64,000 bases of DNA from Providencia sp. R33 (GTDB lineage Bacteria; Pseudomonadota; Gammaproteobacteria; Enterobacterales; Enterobacteriaceae). Both the position numbers and the translations under genes were made by a program. Location of the stretch: positions 1,860,001-1,924,000 of the forward strand of contig NZ_CP072453.1 in assembly GCF_019343475.1 (NCBI RefSeq). Direction: 5' to 3'. The notes beneath the pieces were generated by a model. The model was not told where the DNA came from. It was given only the letters and a program-made list of their open reading frames with translations, and did not search any database. This document shows, in pieces, positions 16,849 to 24,430 of the stretch; the stretch's first letter is position 1; each line of letters opens with the position of its first letter.

Positions 16849-16871
16849 AACAATCTCACTGATCTTTACTA

Positions 16872-16900
16872 AAGTGTACTTGATTGTACATTTTACACTT
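16872..16900. promoter_or_regulatory. nested inverted repeat, candidate TetR operator
   Basis: AAGTGTA (16872-16878) pairs with TACACTT (16894-16900), and inside it TGTAC (16875-16879) pairs with GTACA (16886-16890). The layout suits a dimeric repressor, possibly the nearby TetR protein. It lies 24 bp upstream of the unknown gene at 16848. Confidence 0.4.
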
Positions 16901-16910
16901 AAGAGCAGTC

Positions 16911-16929
16911 AAGAATGATTATCATTTGT
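16911..16929. promoter_or_regulatory. Fur-like box
   Basis: AAGAATGATTATCATTTGT matches the Fur consensus at 13 of 19 positions, with the inner AATGAT-N-ATCATT dyad intact. It is 63 bp upstream of the unknown minus-strand gene and 156 bp from the plus-strand small secreted protein gene. Confidence 0.5.
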
Positions 16930-17084
16930 ATTTTGCAAAATATGCTATTCAACCGTTTGTTGCGCAGGAATAATCTCAATATGACTAAAATTATTATCGC
17001 TTAAAACATTAATAAAGGTTGAATGGTGCGTTTTTTAATATGGAATGTTATCCTGATTATATTGTGACTTTTGAAAGCGAAAAT

Positions 17085-17381
17085 ATGATGAAAAAAATTC
17101 TTCCGATTGCATGTGGGTTATTTGTGGCCGCTGTTACCTTTAATGCGAATGCAGGTGCAACGTGTGATTCCTACTTTAAAGAAATGAATGAACTTGTTAA
17201 ACAAGCTGAAGAACAATATAAAGATGAAGCCAACGCGGGAGAGCAAATTGCGTTGATGAAGTCCCAATTAGAAGAGGCAAAAAAAGCCTTAGCTAGCTAC
17301 CCAGATGATGCCCAAGAGCAAGCTTGTAGCCAAGCGTTACAAGCAATTGAACAAGCCAAAGAAGCGGTTAAAACAAAATAA
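17085..17381 (+). CDS. small secreted DUF5339-like protein
   Basis: A 98-residue protein starting MMKKILPIACGLFVAAVTFNANA, a signal peptide, followed by a highly charged helical domain (CDSYFKEMNELVKQAEEQYKDE, ALASYPDDAQEQACSQALQAIEQAKEAVK) with two cysteines. The composition and the DAQEQAC motif resemble DUF5339 proteins of enteric bacteria; function is unknown. I placed the start at 17085 rather than further upstream because the signal peptide begins there; the ribosome site is weak. A strong terminator follows. Confidence 0.7.
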   Translation: MMKKILPIACGLFVAAVTFNANAGATCDSYFKEMNELVKQAEEQYKDEANAGEQIALMKSQLEEAKKALASYPDDAQEQACSQALQAIEQAKEAVKTK

Positions 17382-17399
17382 ACTGACCTTCTATACATT

Positions 17400-17432
17400 C
17401 AAAAAAACAGCCTGTAACCAGGCTGTTTTTTA
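17400..17432 (+). terminator. bidirectional intrinsic terminator
   Basis: Stem ACAGCCTG (17407-17414) and CAGGCTGT (17419-17426), flanked by seven A and six T, so it works for both the plus-strand small secreted protein gene and the minus-strand usp gene. Confidence 0.9.
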
Positions 17433-17434
17433 TT

Positions 17435-17872
17435 CTATCGTACAACAAGTACCGATATTTTTGCATAAGAAACAATACCAGATGCGTTCGAACCTAATAA
17501 ATGCGTTGAAATACTCGGATTACGAGACCCTATTACAATTAAATCTGCACCGATATTCTTAGCTTCGGACAATACTTTATCTCTAGGTGGGCCAATTTCG
17601 ACTTTATATGAGATCTTATCAGAGGGATAATCAATTTTTTCAATAATCGCTTTGAGCTGCTCTTCTGAGTGTTCAATCGCTTTTTTCGCAAAAGAAGACA
17701 ATATATCATAGTGATAGCTATAACTTACTGAAAATCTTGAAATATCAGGAGCTGAATGAAATAAGTGAATTGTTGCATTCGAAATTTTCGCCAAATAAAC
17801 GGCATGTTTTAATGCATTATCTGTTAATACATCTTCAGATATATCCACGGGAACCAAAATTTTTTTATACAT
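17435..17872 (-). CDS. universal stress protein (UspF/G-like)
   Basis: A 145-residue UspA-superfamily protein: MYKKILVPVDISEDVLTDNALKHAVYLAK at the N-terminus and the nucleotide-binding GADLIVIGSRNPSISTHLLGSNASGIVSYAKISVLVV at the C-terminus (G-2x-G-9x-G-S type). The ATG at 17872 has GAGGGG six bases upstream; the longer frame to 17911 is not supported. It follows a small membrane protein gene and a second, related usp gene on the same strand, possibly as a loose cluster. Confidence 0.9.
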   Translation of the reverse strand: MYKKILVPVDISEDVLTDNALKHAVYLAKISNATIHLFHSAPDISRFSVSYSYHYDILSSFAKKAIEHSEEQLKAIIEKIDYPSDKISYKVEIGPPRDKVLSEAKNIGADLIVIGSRNPSISTHLLGSNASGIVSYAKISVLVVR

Positions 17873-18042
17873 ATGATGCCCCTCATTGATTGTATTTAAC
17901 CTACTTATCAAATCGCATTTTTGTTCATTTTCACAATTTGATTGCTAGGTATTGCGGGTGAATAATTATCATTAAGCAGTTAAAAGTATAGTATTGCTAC
18001 ACTTAAAAAGCTGTGAAGCTTCCTGCTTTTACTGCAAAAAGT

Positions 18043-18378
18043 TTATTCCTCTAAATGCCATTTGTGCAAAATACGATGAATAAATGGGGTCACAAGCAAC
18101 CCAATACTGATAATAAAGACGCTTTGCAAAAATAATCCATAAATCGCAATAAAAAAACGACCACCCTGTGTTATCGGTGCAGGTTCAATAGCTTGCCCAC
18201 TCAACATTGAAAGTGCATTTAACATTGATTCCATAATGGAGTGCCCTTCAATAAAATAAAAACCGATAATACCTGGCAATAATCCAAGGAAAAAAACCAA
18301 AAGAGCGAGTAAATAAAAACGTATTACTCTGAGAATAAAATGCTCAATACGCAGTAATTCTTTCGAAAATTTTTCCAT
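18043..18378 (-). CDS. small two-helix membrane protein between usp genes
   Basis: A 111-residue inner-membrane protein of unknown family. Two hydrophobic helices (about residues 18-42 and 75-97) flank a loop, SIMESMLNALSMLSGQAIEPAPITQGGRFF, that looks like a short re-entrant or pore-type segment. AGG sits five bases before the ATG. It lies between two universal stress protein genes on the same strand. An ion-channel-like role is only a guess from the two-helix plus loop shape. Confidence 0.65.
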   Translation of the reverse strand: MEKFSKELLRIEHFILRVIRFYLLALLVFFLGLLPGIIGFYFIEGHSIMESMLNALSMLSGQAIEPAPITQGGRFFIAIYGLFLQSVFIISIGLLVTPFIHRILHKWHLEE

Positions 18379-18462
18379 ATAAACCTAGCGGAACCTTATT
18401 ATTAGCTAAATTGATCAAATATAAAATTAAACGCCGTTACCTCTATAACTTAATCAATATAA

Positions 18463-18493
18463 ATAAAAAAGAACCTACAACACTTGTAGGCTC
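18463..18493 (-). terminator. intrinsic terminator of upstream usp gene
   Basis: Stem CCTACAA (18474-18480) with TTGTAGG (18484-18490), read on the minus strand and followed by a T-run, 13 bp after the second usp stop. It separates this usp gene from the membrane protein gene. Confidence 0.85.
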
Positions 18494-18505
18494 CTTTTCT
18501 ATTTA

Positions 18506-18934
18506 TTAACGAACAACAAGTACTGATGTTTCAGCGTAGCGGACAATACCCGCTGCTGTTGAGCCTAACAGATGAGTGGTAATGTTAGGGCGGCGAGAAC
18601 CAACCACAATAATATCGGCACTAATGTCTTTGGCAGTATTATTGACTTCATCACGTGGCGAGCCAAAGGTAATGGTATAACTGACATCTTCATGAGGTAA
18701 GTCAATTGTATCCATCAACATTTTCATGTCTTCTTCCGCTTTTACCGTCGCACGATCTTTTATTTCCATGTAACCCAAAGCATAAGCATTAATAATGGCG
18801 GAAGAAATAGGTAAAACATGAATTAAATGAACTTTAGCGCCAGATTCTTTTGCAAGGCTAACCGCATAATGAACGGCGCTGCTGGTTAACTCTTCTTCTG
18901 TTAGATCAACAGGGACTAGAATCATTTTGTACAT
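18506..18934 (-). CDS. universal stress protein (UspF/G-like)
   Basis: A 142-residue UspA-superfamily protein, MYKMILVPVDLTEEELTSSAVHYAVSLAKESGAKVHLIHVLP at the start and ADIIVVGSRRPNITTHLLGSTAAGIVRYAETSVLVV at the end with the ATP-binding glycines. It is clearly a paralogue of the protein at 17435. AGGAGGGG just upstream of the ATG is an unusually strong ribosome site. A dedicated terminator follows, so it is probably a single-gene unit. Confidence 0.92.
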   Translation of the reverse strand: MYKMILVPVDLTEEELTSSAVHYAVSLAKESGAKVHLIHVLPISSAIINAYALGYMEIKDRATVKAEEDMKMLMDTIDLPHEDVSYTITFGSPRDEVNNTAKDISADIIVVGSRRPNITTHLLGSTAAGIVRYAETSVLVVR

Positions 18935-19051
18935 AACCCCTCCTAAGAAATAGTCGTTAAAATTAAGTTCTACAACAAAATTATAAACAATTACTCATAA
19001 ATGTCTCTTATTCTAAAAGATAAATGAGATCTCCAGCGACAAATTCAAACA

Positions 19052-19489
19052 CTATTCCCTTAACCATGGTGTGACCGTTAAACCCACTAGCATTCCTTCT
19101 GGGCTTAATAAGCGAGTCACCGTTTGCCCCCATGGTTCCATCTGGTTATTTACCAGCAATTCATAACCCTGTTCTTGACAAGTTTGGGTCACTTTTTCAA
19201 TATCTGAAACCTCAAACTCCATCCAACTTTGCGGAATAGGAGTATCTGCAGGCCATTGATCTTTGTTAAAACACGATTGCGCGGCTTGAGTTAGCGGCCA
19301 AAGTGCAAAATGTTTAACACCATCAAGATGTTCTGGCTCGCAAATTAAATATTGGCTACCATTTTCTATCGGTTTTAATGGCAGTCCTAAAACATCTAGA
19401 TAAAAATGCTGGCTTTTTTCGAAATCAGCCACTATTGGGCCAAATCCAGCAATAAACAATACATCCGAGCTATCTTGTAAATCTAACAT
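19052..19489 (-). CDS. VOC-superfamily (glyoxalase/bleomycin-resistance-like) protein
   Basis: A 145-residue VOC-fold protein: FGPIVADFEKSQHFYLDVLGLPLKP in the first half and SWMEFEVSDIEKVTQTCQEQGYELL, then WGQTVTRLLSPEGMLVGLT in the second, the two repeated beta-alpha-beta-beta-beta units. Substrate is unknown; related proteins include dioxygenases, lyases and drug-binding proteins. GAGG lies about seven bases upstream of the ATG. It is 84 bp downstream of yceM on the same strand. Confidence 0.85.
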   Translation of the reverse strand: MLDLQDSSDVLFIAGFGPIVADFEKSQHFYLDVLGLPLKPIENGSQYLICEPEHLDGVKHFALWPLTQAAQSCFNKDQWPADTPIPQSWMEFEVSDIEKVTQTCQEQGYELLVNNQMEPWGQTVTRLLSPEGMLVGLTVTPWLRE

Positions 19490-19573
19490 GATGTGACCTC
19501 AATAATGTATTTTCGAATCAATTAACCATAGCGAATAAAATCCCCGCCTTTAACGCACGCAACTTTGTGTAAT

Positions 19574-20497
19574 TCAGCCATTTTGTAACTGTAACAGCAT
19601 AGATTCAACCATTCGTTGAGCAATTATGCCCTGCTCTGCACTAATGACAGGTGGCGTCTGGTTTGCTACTGAGTTGATAAAATGACGTACAGCCCCATCA
19701 AAACCACGTTGTACCAAAATAGAATCCCAGCTGCTAGGTTGTTTTTCACTGATCCCTGCGGCGGTTTCACTACGCCAATGATTCATATTAGTGATTTGGT
19801 GCAGCGCATCTTCAGCGACAGCAATAATTTGTTCTTGTTGGCTACCGGCTTTACGGTGCATTGAGGTTGTTAGCCAGCAACTACCTGCCTGTAAATGATG
19901 TTCTGCGTATAATAATTCACCATTATTGGTTTGTAGAATATTTCCACTTTTCAAAACAGCCTCAAAACCCCCGAGCCAAAGAACTGTATCAACCACATGT
20001 AAGTAATCATCATACAATGTGTATGCTGTATCTTTAGGCCCAACACTATGAGTGCGGTGTTTGTCCATACGAATAGAAGCAAAACGTTGTGTATTTTGTT
20101 TTAGCGCTGCATAGAAAGGGGAAAACCGGCGATTAAAGCCAACCATTAAGGTTCTTCGCTGTTTATGTGCTAATTCAATCAATTGCTCAGATTGCGCAAT
20201 CTGTTCAGTCAGCGGTTTATCTACATAAACATGAACATTAGCCTGTAATAAGCGTTGTATCACCTCAAAGTGGCTCGAAGTCGCACTGTGAACAAAGATA
20301 GCATCACATTGAGCGGCAAGTGCATCAATGCTGTTGAATAAGGGAAATCGATAACTATCGCAAATGACTTTTGCTTTTGCTTGATTTGGCGAGAATGCAC
20401 CAACGAGTTGCCAATTCTCTTCTTTGGTTAAAATAGGCAAATAGGCTTTTTGCGCAATTCCTCCTAGACCTATAACTCCAATCTTTAATTTACCCAT
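19574..20497 (-). CDS. yceM: Gfo/Idh/MocA-family oxidoreductase YceM (MviM)
   Basis: A 307-residue NAD(P)-dependent oxidoreductase-like protein. The N-terminal Rossmann motif is IGVIGLGGIAQKAYLP, followed by VDKPLTEQ and VGFNRRFSPFY. The whole sequence parallels E. coli YceM/MviM, including DKHRTHSVGPKDT and DDYLHVVDTVLWLGG. Substrate is unknown. The ryhB gene starts divergently about 220 bp upstream. In E. coli ryhB also neighbours a Gfo/Idh/MocA gene (yhhX), but this protein is closer to YceM. Confidence 0.88.
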   Translation of the reverse strand: MGKLKIGVIGLGGIAQKAYLPILTKEENWQLVGAFSPNQAKAKVICDSYRFPLFNSIDALAAQCDAIFVHSATSSHFEVIQRLLQANVHVYVDKPLTEQIAQSEQLIELAHKQRRTLMVGFNRRFSPFYAALKQNTQRFASIRMDKHRTHSVGPKDTAYTLYDDYLHVVDTVLWLGGFEAVLKSGNILQTNNGELLYAEHHLQAGSCWLTTSMHRKAGSQQEQIIAVAEDALHQITNMNHWRSETAAGISEKQPSSWDSILVQRGFDGAVRHFINSVANQTPPVISAEQGIIAQRMVESMLLQLQNG

Positions 20498-20687
20498 CTT
20501 AATTTCGCCCTTAAGTGATTTATCTAGACGGGAATAATCTCATTATTATGATTTTTTAAAAAATTTTTTTGTCAAAAAATTCGAGAAGGTAGCAAACAAA
20601 AACATAATGCATTGTTTTATTTGAAATAAAATGCAATTCGGTCACGAAAAAGCCATTAGTAGCAATACAAAAAAAGGGGTTGATTTA

Positions 20688-20706
20688 TTAAATGAGAATG
20701 GTTATC
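20688..20706. promoter_or_regulatory. Fur box of ryhB copy 1
   Basis: TTAAATGAGAATGGTTATC matches the Fur consensus at 13 of 19 positions and places AATGAGAAT as in the E. coli ryhB promoter, about 10 bp before the expected RNA start. Confidence 0.75.
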
Positions 20707-20715
20707 TTTTACCTC

Positions 20716-20812
20716 GTGAATACTTGAGTAAATTACTCAGGTTTGTCACAAACGACATTGCTCACATTGCTTCCAGTTTAGCAGGCCAACTTAATTGTTG
20801 GCCTTTTTTTTT
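20716..20812 (+). ncRNA. ryhB: RyhB small RNA, copy 1
   Basis: The conserved RyhB pairing core lies at 20754-20777 (GACATTGCTCACATTGC followed by TTCCAGT), identical to the E. coli core. It is followed by a terminator with stem GGCCAAC (20784-20790) and GTTGGCC (20797-20803) and eight or more T. A small 5' hairpin (TGAGT/ACTCA) lies before the core. A Fur box is just upstream; the 5' end is estimated from it. RyhB is made in iron starvation and, with Hfq, represses mRNAs of iron-using proteins. A reading frame of 75 codons crossing this region is spurious. Confidence 0.92.
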
Positions 20813-20832
20813 ATTGATTTTTCAGTATGTTG

Positions 20833-21612
20833 TTATTGTTTACGTATTGCACTACTAAAGCTCCATGATTTTAAATGGCCGACATAAACTAAGCGCTGAG
20901 TCGGTATAAATGTCGGTACATCACCTGTGCGCATATGCAATATATCCGCAGGGGTTATCCAGGATGAGTTTCCCTCAAATAGTGGAATACCTGCATATTT
21001 ATAAGCATCGAGGACAAACTGCGAACAAAAGAAACCATTCGCTTGGTCTACATCATCACCTAATTGAACTGTAGCAAGTGTTTTAAGACAGAAATTACGT
21101 ATTGTTTCCCCGATTAATGGCAGTTCACACACCCTTTTAGTTATCATCCAAGGCGCAATCATAACAATGCCTTTATAGTTATATTTATTGCCATCATTAC
21201 TGATTGAAAACTCACGTAACTTATCCGCATGAAGCGAAGTTAACCCTGCCTGCCTCAATACCACCATGTTATTTGAATCTTTAACCGCTTGCTGCAATGT
21301 AATGATCCTAACACCACTACCTACTGACTCGGCAACCTCCCCATTCCCTAAATAGATAGAGGCATGGCTTACGCCACTGATACTAAACAAACGAATTCCC
21401 CAAGAATTCAATCCTGTAGCGGATGATAGTAGAACATCGCCAGGTAACATATCTGATACCGCTAACGGTTCTATAGTATCTTTAATCGGTACAGTATTTG
21501 CATGTTGAATACTAAATTTTAAACGATTGGTTTCTTCATCAGATTTGAGTTGAGTTGAGCACCCTGAAAGGAAAAAACAAAATACAAACCAAAGCAAAAA
21601 TTGAGACTTCAT
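20833..21612 (-). CDS. yaeF: YaeF-like lipoprotein, permuted papain/NlpC-P60 fold
   Basis: A 259-residue lipoprotein: signal peptide with lipobox LSGC (Cys18). The body has the permuted NlpC/P60 arrangement of YaeF/YiiX: PGDVLLSS, the catalytic His in GVSHASIYLGNGEVAES (about residue 82), and the catalytic Cys in GFFCSQFVLDAYKYAG (about residue 197). Such enzymes are thought to be amidases or peptidases at the envelope; the substrate is unknown. Its 3' end lies 20 bp from the ryhB terminator in convergent orientation. Confidence 0.85.
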   Translation of the reverse strand: MKSQFLLWFVFCFFLSGCSTQLKSDEETNRLKFSIQHANTVPIKDTIEPLAVSDMLPGDVLLSSATGLNSWGIRLFSISGVSHASIYLGNGEVAESVGSGVRIITLQQAVKDSNNMVVLRQAGLTSLHADKLREFSISNDGNKYNYKGIVMIAPWMITKRVCELPLIGETIRNFCLKTLATVQLGDDVDQANGFFCSQFVLDAYKYAGIPLFEGNSSWITPADILHMRTGDVPTFIPTQRLVYVGHLKSWSFSSAIRKQ

Positions 21613-21802
21613 TCGAAAGCATCCAATATTCTATTCTACATTTTTAGTTGAATACTAATGTTATCGTTTAAAATTATTTATGACTATCACTTATTTTTGA
21701 AGAAACTAAAATTGAAAGTGGCGATCACAAAATGTGATCAAAATATCTTGAGGAAGGATAAAGAGGATGGAAATTTAATTTACAGTTCTCAGTCATATTT
21801 AA

Positions 21803-21824
21803 CCCTCTAGAAAGCTCTAGAGGG
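21803..21824 (-). terminator. hairpin after 62-residue gene
   Basis: Perfect 9-bp stem CCCTCTAGA (21803-21811) and TCTAGAGGG (21816-21824) with a 4-nt loop, 15 bp after the stop of the small minus-strand gene. The T-run is weak. Confidence 0.6.
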
Positions 21825-21838
21825 CTACATACACGCAG

Positions 21839-22027
21839 TTAACTCACAACATATTCAGGGTAAAACACTGTAACTGAATGGTATGTTTTCTTTTCTGTCG
21901 CTTTATTTTTTTGAACTGCGACAGTTTTATTATCTTGTGAACCTATTGATACACGAATATCTTTTCTAGAACGACTTTGCTTATAAGGCATTCCTAATAA
22001 ACGACGTGCACTATTATTACTAACCAT
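21839..22027 (-). CDS. small basic protein, unknown
   Basis: A 62-residue, strongly basic protein (MVSNNSARRLLGMPYKQSRSRKDIRVS...) with no membrane segment or signal peptide. AAGGAG sits six bases before the ATG, a near-ideal ribosome site, and a hairpin follows the stop, so it is probably expressed. No family is recognised; its basic N-terminal half could bind nucleic acid, which is only a suggestion. Confidence 0.6.
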   Translation of the reverse strand: MVSNNSARRLLGMPYKQSRSRKDIRVSIGSQDNKTVAVQKNKATEKKTYHSVTVFYPEYVVS

Positions 22028-22236
22028 TATCGACTCCTTATACTAGTCAATTTAAATTCATTAATTTCATGAATATCAAAAATATAGTCATCGTTGACCA
22101 CAAGGGCATTTTTTTGTTTCACATCAAATATAAAACAAAATGTAACTTTACTAGTATAGCACCTATCTGATGTTATTTAAGGTAATTAAATTTATTAGTT
22201 TCACCTTGAAACAAAATATAATAATGATATCTGCGA

Positions 22237-22650
22237 TTACTCTAATGGGGATGCAGGACTAGAACACTTTTCATTCCAAATTTGATTAACTTGTTCTGGT
22301 AATAGAATTTCATGGCCACCGTCAACAAAAGGGATAGAAATATCCAGTCGTGACTCATCATCATGGCTATATACTTTTACAATAAAGCGCTTATATCCGT
22401 CTGGTTTATCAGCTTTGTAACGGAAGACTTCACCACAAACATAACCAACCTTACCATTATCCGCAGTGTAGCGAGAAAAATGGTATTCAATATTTTTAAA
22501 TTTTGCAGCTTGTGGGTAAGCAAGAACATCATTTACATTTTTTTTAACTTGCTCAACCAAACTTATCTGTGTTGGCTTCATGTACAATGCGCCGAGCAAA
22601 AATGCAGCGCCAAAAATAAGTATCGCGATGATCACTTTAAAAAAATTCAT
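22237..22650 (-). CDS. membrane-anchored hypothetical protein
   Basis: A 137-residue protein with one N-terminal transmembrane helix (FFKVIIAILIFGAAFLLGALYM) and a soluble domain of about 110 residues facing the periplasm. Stretches such as NDVLAYPQAAKFKNIEYHFSRYTADNGKVGYVCGEVFRYKADKPDGYKRFIVKV resemble small enteric proteins of unknown function with a ...VCGEV...FRYK... core. Two cysteines may form a disulfide. No operon partner. Confidence 0.65.
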   Translation of the reverse strand: MNFFKVIIAILIFGAAFLLGALYMKPTQISLVEQVKKNVNDVLAYPQAAKFKNIEYHFSRYTADNGKVGYVCGEVFRYKADKPDGYKRFIVKVYSHDDESRLDISIPFVDGGHEILLPEQVNQIWNEKCSSPASPLE

Positions 22651-22980
22651 TCTATTTTCGCCATTAATTGTAGATATAATGTATATTCATTCATGATAAT
22701 AGCTGTATATTGCTTAAAATCCATCATTAAAAACGTAAATAACATATACTTTGTTAGTTAAATATATAATTTTACTTCTATACCCACTAATGACCATACA
22801 TTTATTAATGTTAAATTCATAAATAAACACTTCCTAACCTAAATATTCAAATAAAACCAACTAATAACTTACACCTTTATAACTTTAGCTATTCATTCAT
22901 TTATACTCTTATCTTGTGCTTATATAAGCGTTGTCAGTATAGTGAGGGCTTCAGCTAAATCATTTACTCGGAGTCTTCAA
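22651..22980. other. intergenic region, no gene seen
   Basis: About 330 bp between a minus-strand hypothetical gene and ygeA, so it must hold divergent promoters. It is AT-rich and no convincing ORF, hairpin or known operator was found. Confidence 0.4.
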
Positions 22981-23676
22981 ATGAAAACAATCGGCTTAAT
23001 TGGTGGAATGAGTTGGGAATCCACATTACTTTATTACCAACAAATAAACGAATCAATCAAGCAAAATTTGGGTGGTCTACATTCCGCTAAAATTTCGCTC
23101 TATAGCGTTGATTTTGCTGAAATTGAACACTATCAAGCTCATGACCAGTGGGATCTTGCAGCTCAGTGTTTAGCAGATGCAGGAAAGCGCTTAAAACTTG
23201 CTGGAGCAGACTTTCTCGTCCTATGTACTAATACAATGCATAAGGTTGCTAATGAAATTGAAACTCACGCACAACTTCCATTACTACATATCGCCGATGC
23301 CACTGGTGAACGTATTATTCAAGCTGGATTAAAAAAAATTGGTTTATTGGGTACTGCATTTACCATGGAGCAATCTTTTTATAAAGATAGATTAGTGGAA
23401 CAATATGGATTAGATGTACTGATACCAAATAGTGACGATAGAAAAATTATCCATGACATTATTTATAATGAATTGTGCCTAGGGAAAATCCACAATTCAT
23501 CCCAAAAAGAATACCAACGAATTATGGCATCACTTGTTCAACAAGGTGCTGAAGGTATCATTTTAGGATGTACTGAAATCACACTACTGGTTGGCTCCAA
23601 TGATACAACTGTAAAAGTTTTTGATACCACTGCCATTCATGCAGAAAAAGCAGTCGAACTTGCATTATCGATATAA
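22981..23676 (+). CDS. ygeA: aspartate/glutamate-type amino-acid racemase (YgeA-like)
   Basis: A 231-residue member of the Asp/Glu racemase family. It starts MKTIGLIGGMSWESTLLYYQQIN, with the first catalytic cysteine in VLCTNTMHK (about residue 81) and the second in ILGCTEI (about residue 195). It follows E. coli YgeA closely; YgeA is a cofactor-free racemase with broad amino-acid specificity. I used the ATG at 22981 because GGAG lies seven bases upstream; the longer frame from 22942 adds residues absent from relatives. Confidence 0.9.
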   Translation: MKTIGLIGGMSWESTLLYYQQINESIKQNLGGLHSAKISLYSVDFAEIEHYQAHDQWDLAAQCLADAGKRLKLAGADFLVLCTNTMHKVANEIETHAQLPLLHIADATGERIIQAGLKKIGLLGTAFTMEQSFYKDRLVEQYGLDVLIPNSDDRKIIHDIIYNELCLGKIHNSSQKEYQRIMASLVQQGAEGIILGCTEITLLVGSNDTTVKVFDTTAIHAEKAVELALSI

Positions 23677-23963
23677 TATAAAAATGTGAAGATACTATCT
23701 TTAAATAAAAAAAATCAAGGTAGTATCTGATATTTTTCATTTTTTTTCATAAACCCTGCCAAATATCCAAGTCTAACTTTAGAATAAAAAACTATATTTA
23801 TATATTTTAACTTCATTAAATGATTAAAATCAAAATCTTTTAAAAACTAATCTATGATTTTTTATTACTTACAAAGGTTTATACCTTTATTATCAATTTT
23901 TCCCGTCTATTTGATTTACAGATTTATTCCTATTGAATATTCATTTTTATCCATGATAATCGG
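23677..23963. other. intergenic region, no gene seen
   Basis: Nearly 290 bp, extremely AT-rich. No ORF with a ribosome site or terminator hairpin with a T-run was found after ygeA. Confidence 0.35.
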
Positions 23964-24227
23964 ATGAAATTTAACTTTAGAAAAATCATTATGACAAATA
24001 AAAAATCGGGTAATATTGCTTTAGGGCATTTCATTAAGAAAAAACGCTTAGAATGCCAAATAACACCTCAAGAAATGGCGAAAAAGGTCTCTATAACTGA
24101 AACTACTTATCTGAAGTATGAAGATGGCTCATTATCAATATTTATTGACCATCTTGTTTTGTTTTCTAAAATATTTAACATTGATTTAAACTTATTATTT
24201 AACATTTACCTAAACTCAGAAAGGTAA
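23964..24227 (+). CDS. XRE-family helix-turn-helix protein
   Basis: A small DNA-binding protein, 87 residues if started at 23964 or 78 from the ATG at 23991. The Cro/C1-type helix-turn-helix is GHFIKKKRLECQITPQEMAKKVSITETTYLKYEDGSLSI. Low-GC codons and AT-rich surroundings suggest acquired DNA. Neither start has a good ribosome site. Such stand-alone XRE proteins in this group often regulate fimbriae or motility, but nothing nearby points to a target. Confidence 0.7.
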   Translation: MKFNFRKIIMTNKKSGNIALGHFIKKKRLECQITPQEMAKKVSITETTYLKYEDGSLSIFIDHLVLFSKIFNIDLNLLFNIYLNSER

Positions 24228-24300
24228 AACTAAACCACATTAATTAAAACGCAAGATTCGCGTCAAAAATGCTCTTTTTATAACGTAACTAATATTATTC

Positions 24301-24328
24301 TCGACAATATTCATGGGATTATTAATAT
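24301..24328 (+). promoter_or_regulatory. candidate cat promoter
   Basis: TCGACA (24301-24306) and TAATAT (24323-24328) with a 16-bp spacer form a sigma-70-like promoter. A transcript from about 24335 would carry a roughly 25-nt lead before the 11-codon leader ORF. Confidence 0.45.
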
Positions 24329-24359
24329 AAGATTATCCATGACTATCGCGAGGCAATTT

Positions 24360-24395
24360 ATGTTGTTTTCAAAAGCAGAAAAATACCCCTTCTAA
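24360..24395 (+). CDS. cat leader peptide (11 residues)
   Basis: The frame MLFSKAEKYPF ends in a double TAA. AGG lies eight to ten bases upstream. Its last three codons and both stops form the 5' arm of the hairpin that buries the cat ribosome site. Size, position and the Ala at codon 6 mirror the leader peptides of drug-inducible cat and cmlA genes, where chloramphenicol stalls a ribosome in the leader and opens the hairpin. Function is inferred from layout. Confidence 0.65.
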   Translation: MLFSKAEKYPF

Positions 24396-24424
24396 TAACG
24401 TTATTTTTTTATTATTAGAAGGGG
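24386..24424 (+). promoter_or_regulatory. hairpin sequestering the cat Shine-Dalgarno site
   Basis: Perfect 13-bp inverted repeat: CCCCTTCTAATAA (24386-24398) and TTATTAGAAGGGG (24412-24424), 13-nt loop. The 3' arm contains AAGGGG, the ribosome site six bases before the cat ATG. When folded, cat translation should be blocked; a ribosome held near leader codon 7 would cover part of the 5' arm and free the site. Confidence 0.75.
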
Positions 24425-24430
24425 AAAACA

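Noticed and set aside
20631..20858. 75-codon plus-strand ORF
   Set aside because: It spans the RyhB core and terminator, lacks a ribosome site and matches no protein; the sRNA explains the sequence.
21723..21739. GATCACA-N3-TGTGATC palindrome as a CRP site
   Set aside because: Half-sites are in the reverse order of the CRP motif (TGTGA-N6-TCACA); no known regulator matches.
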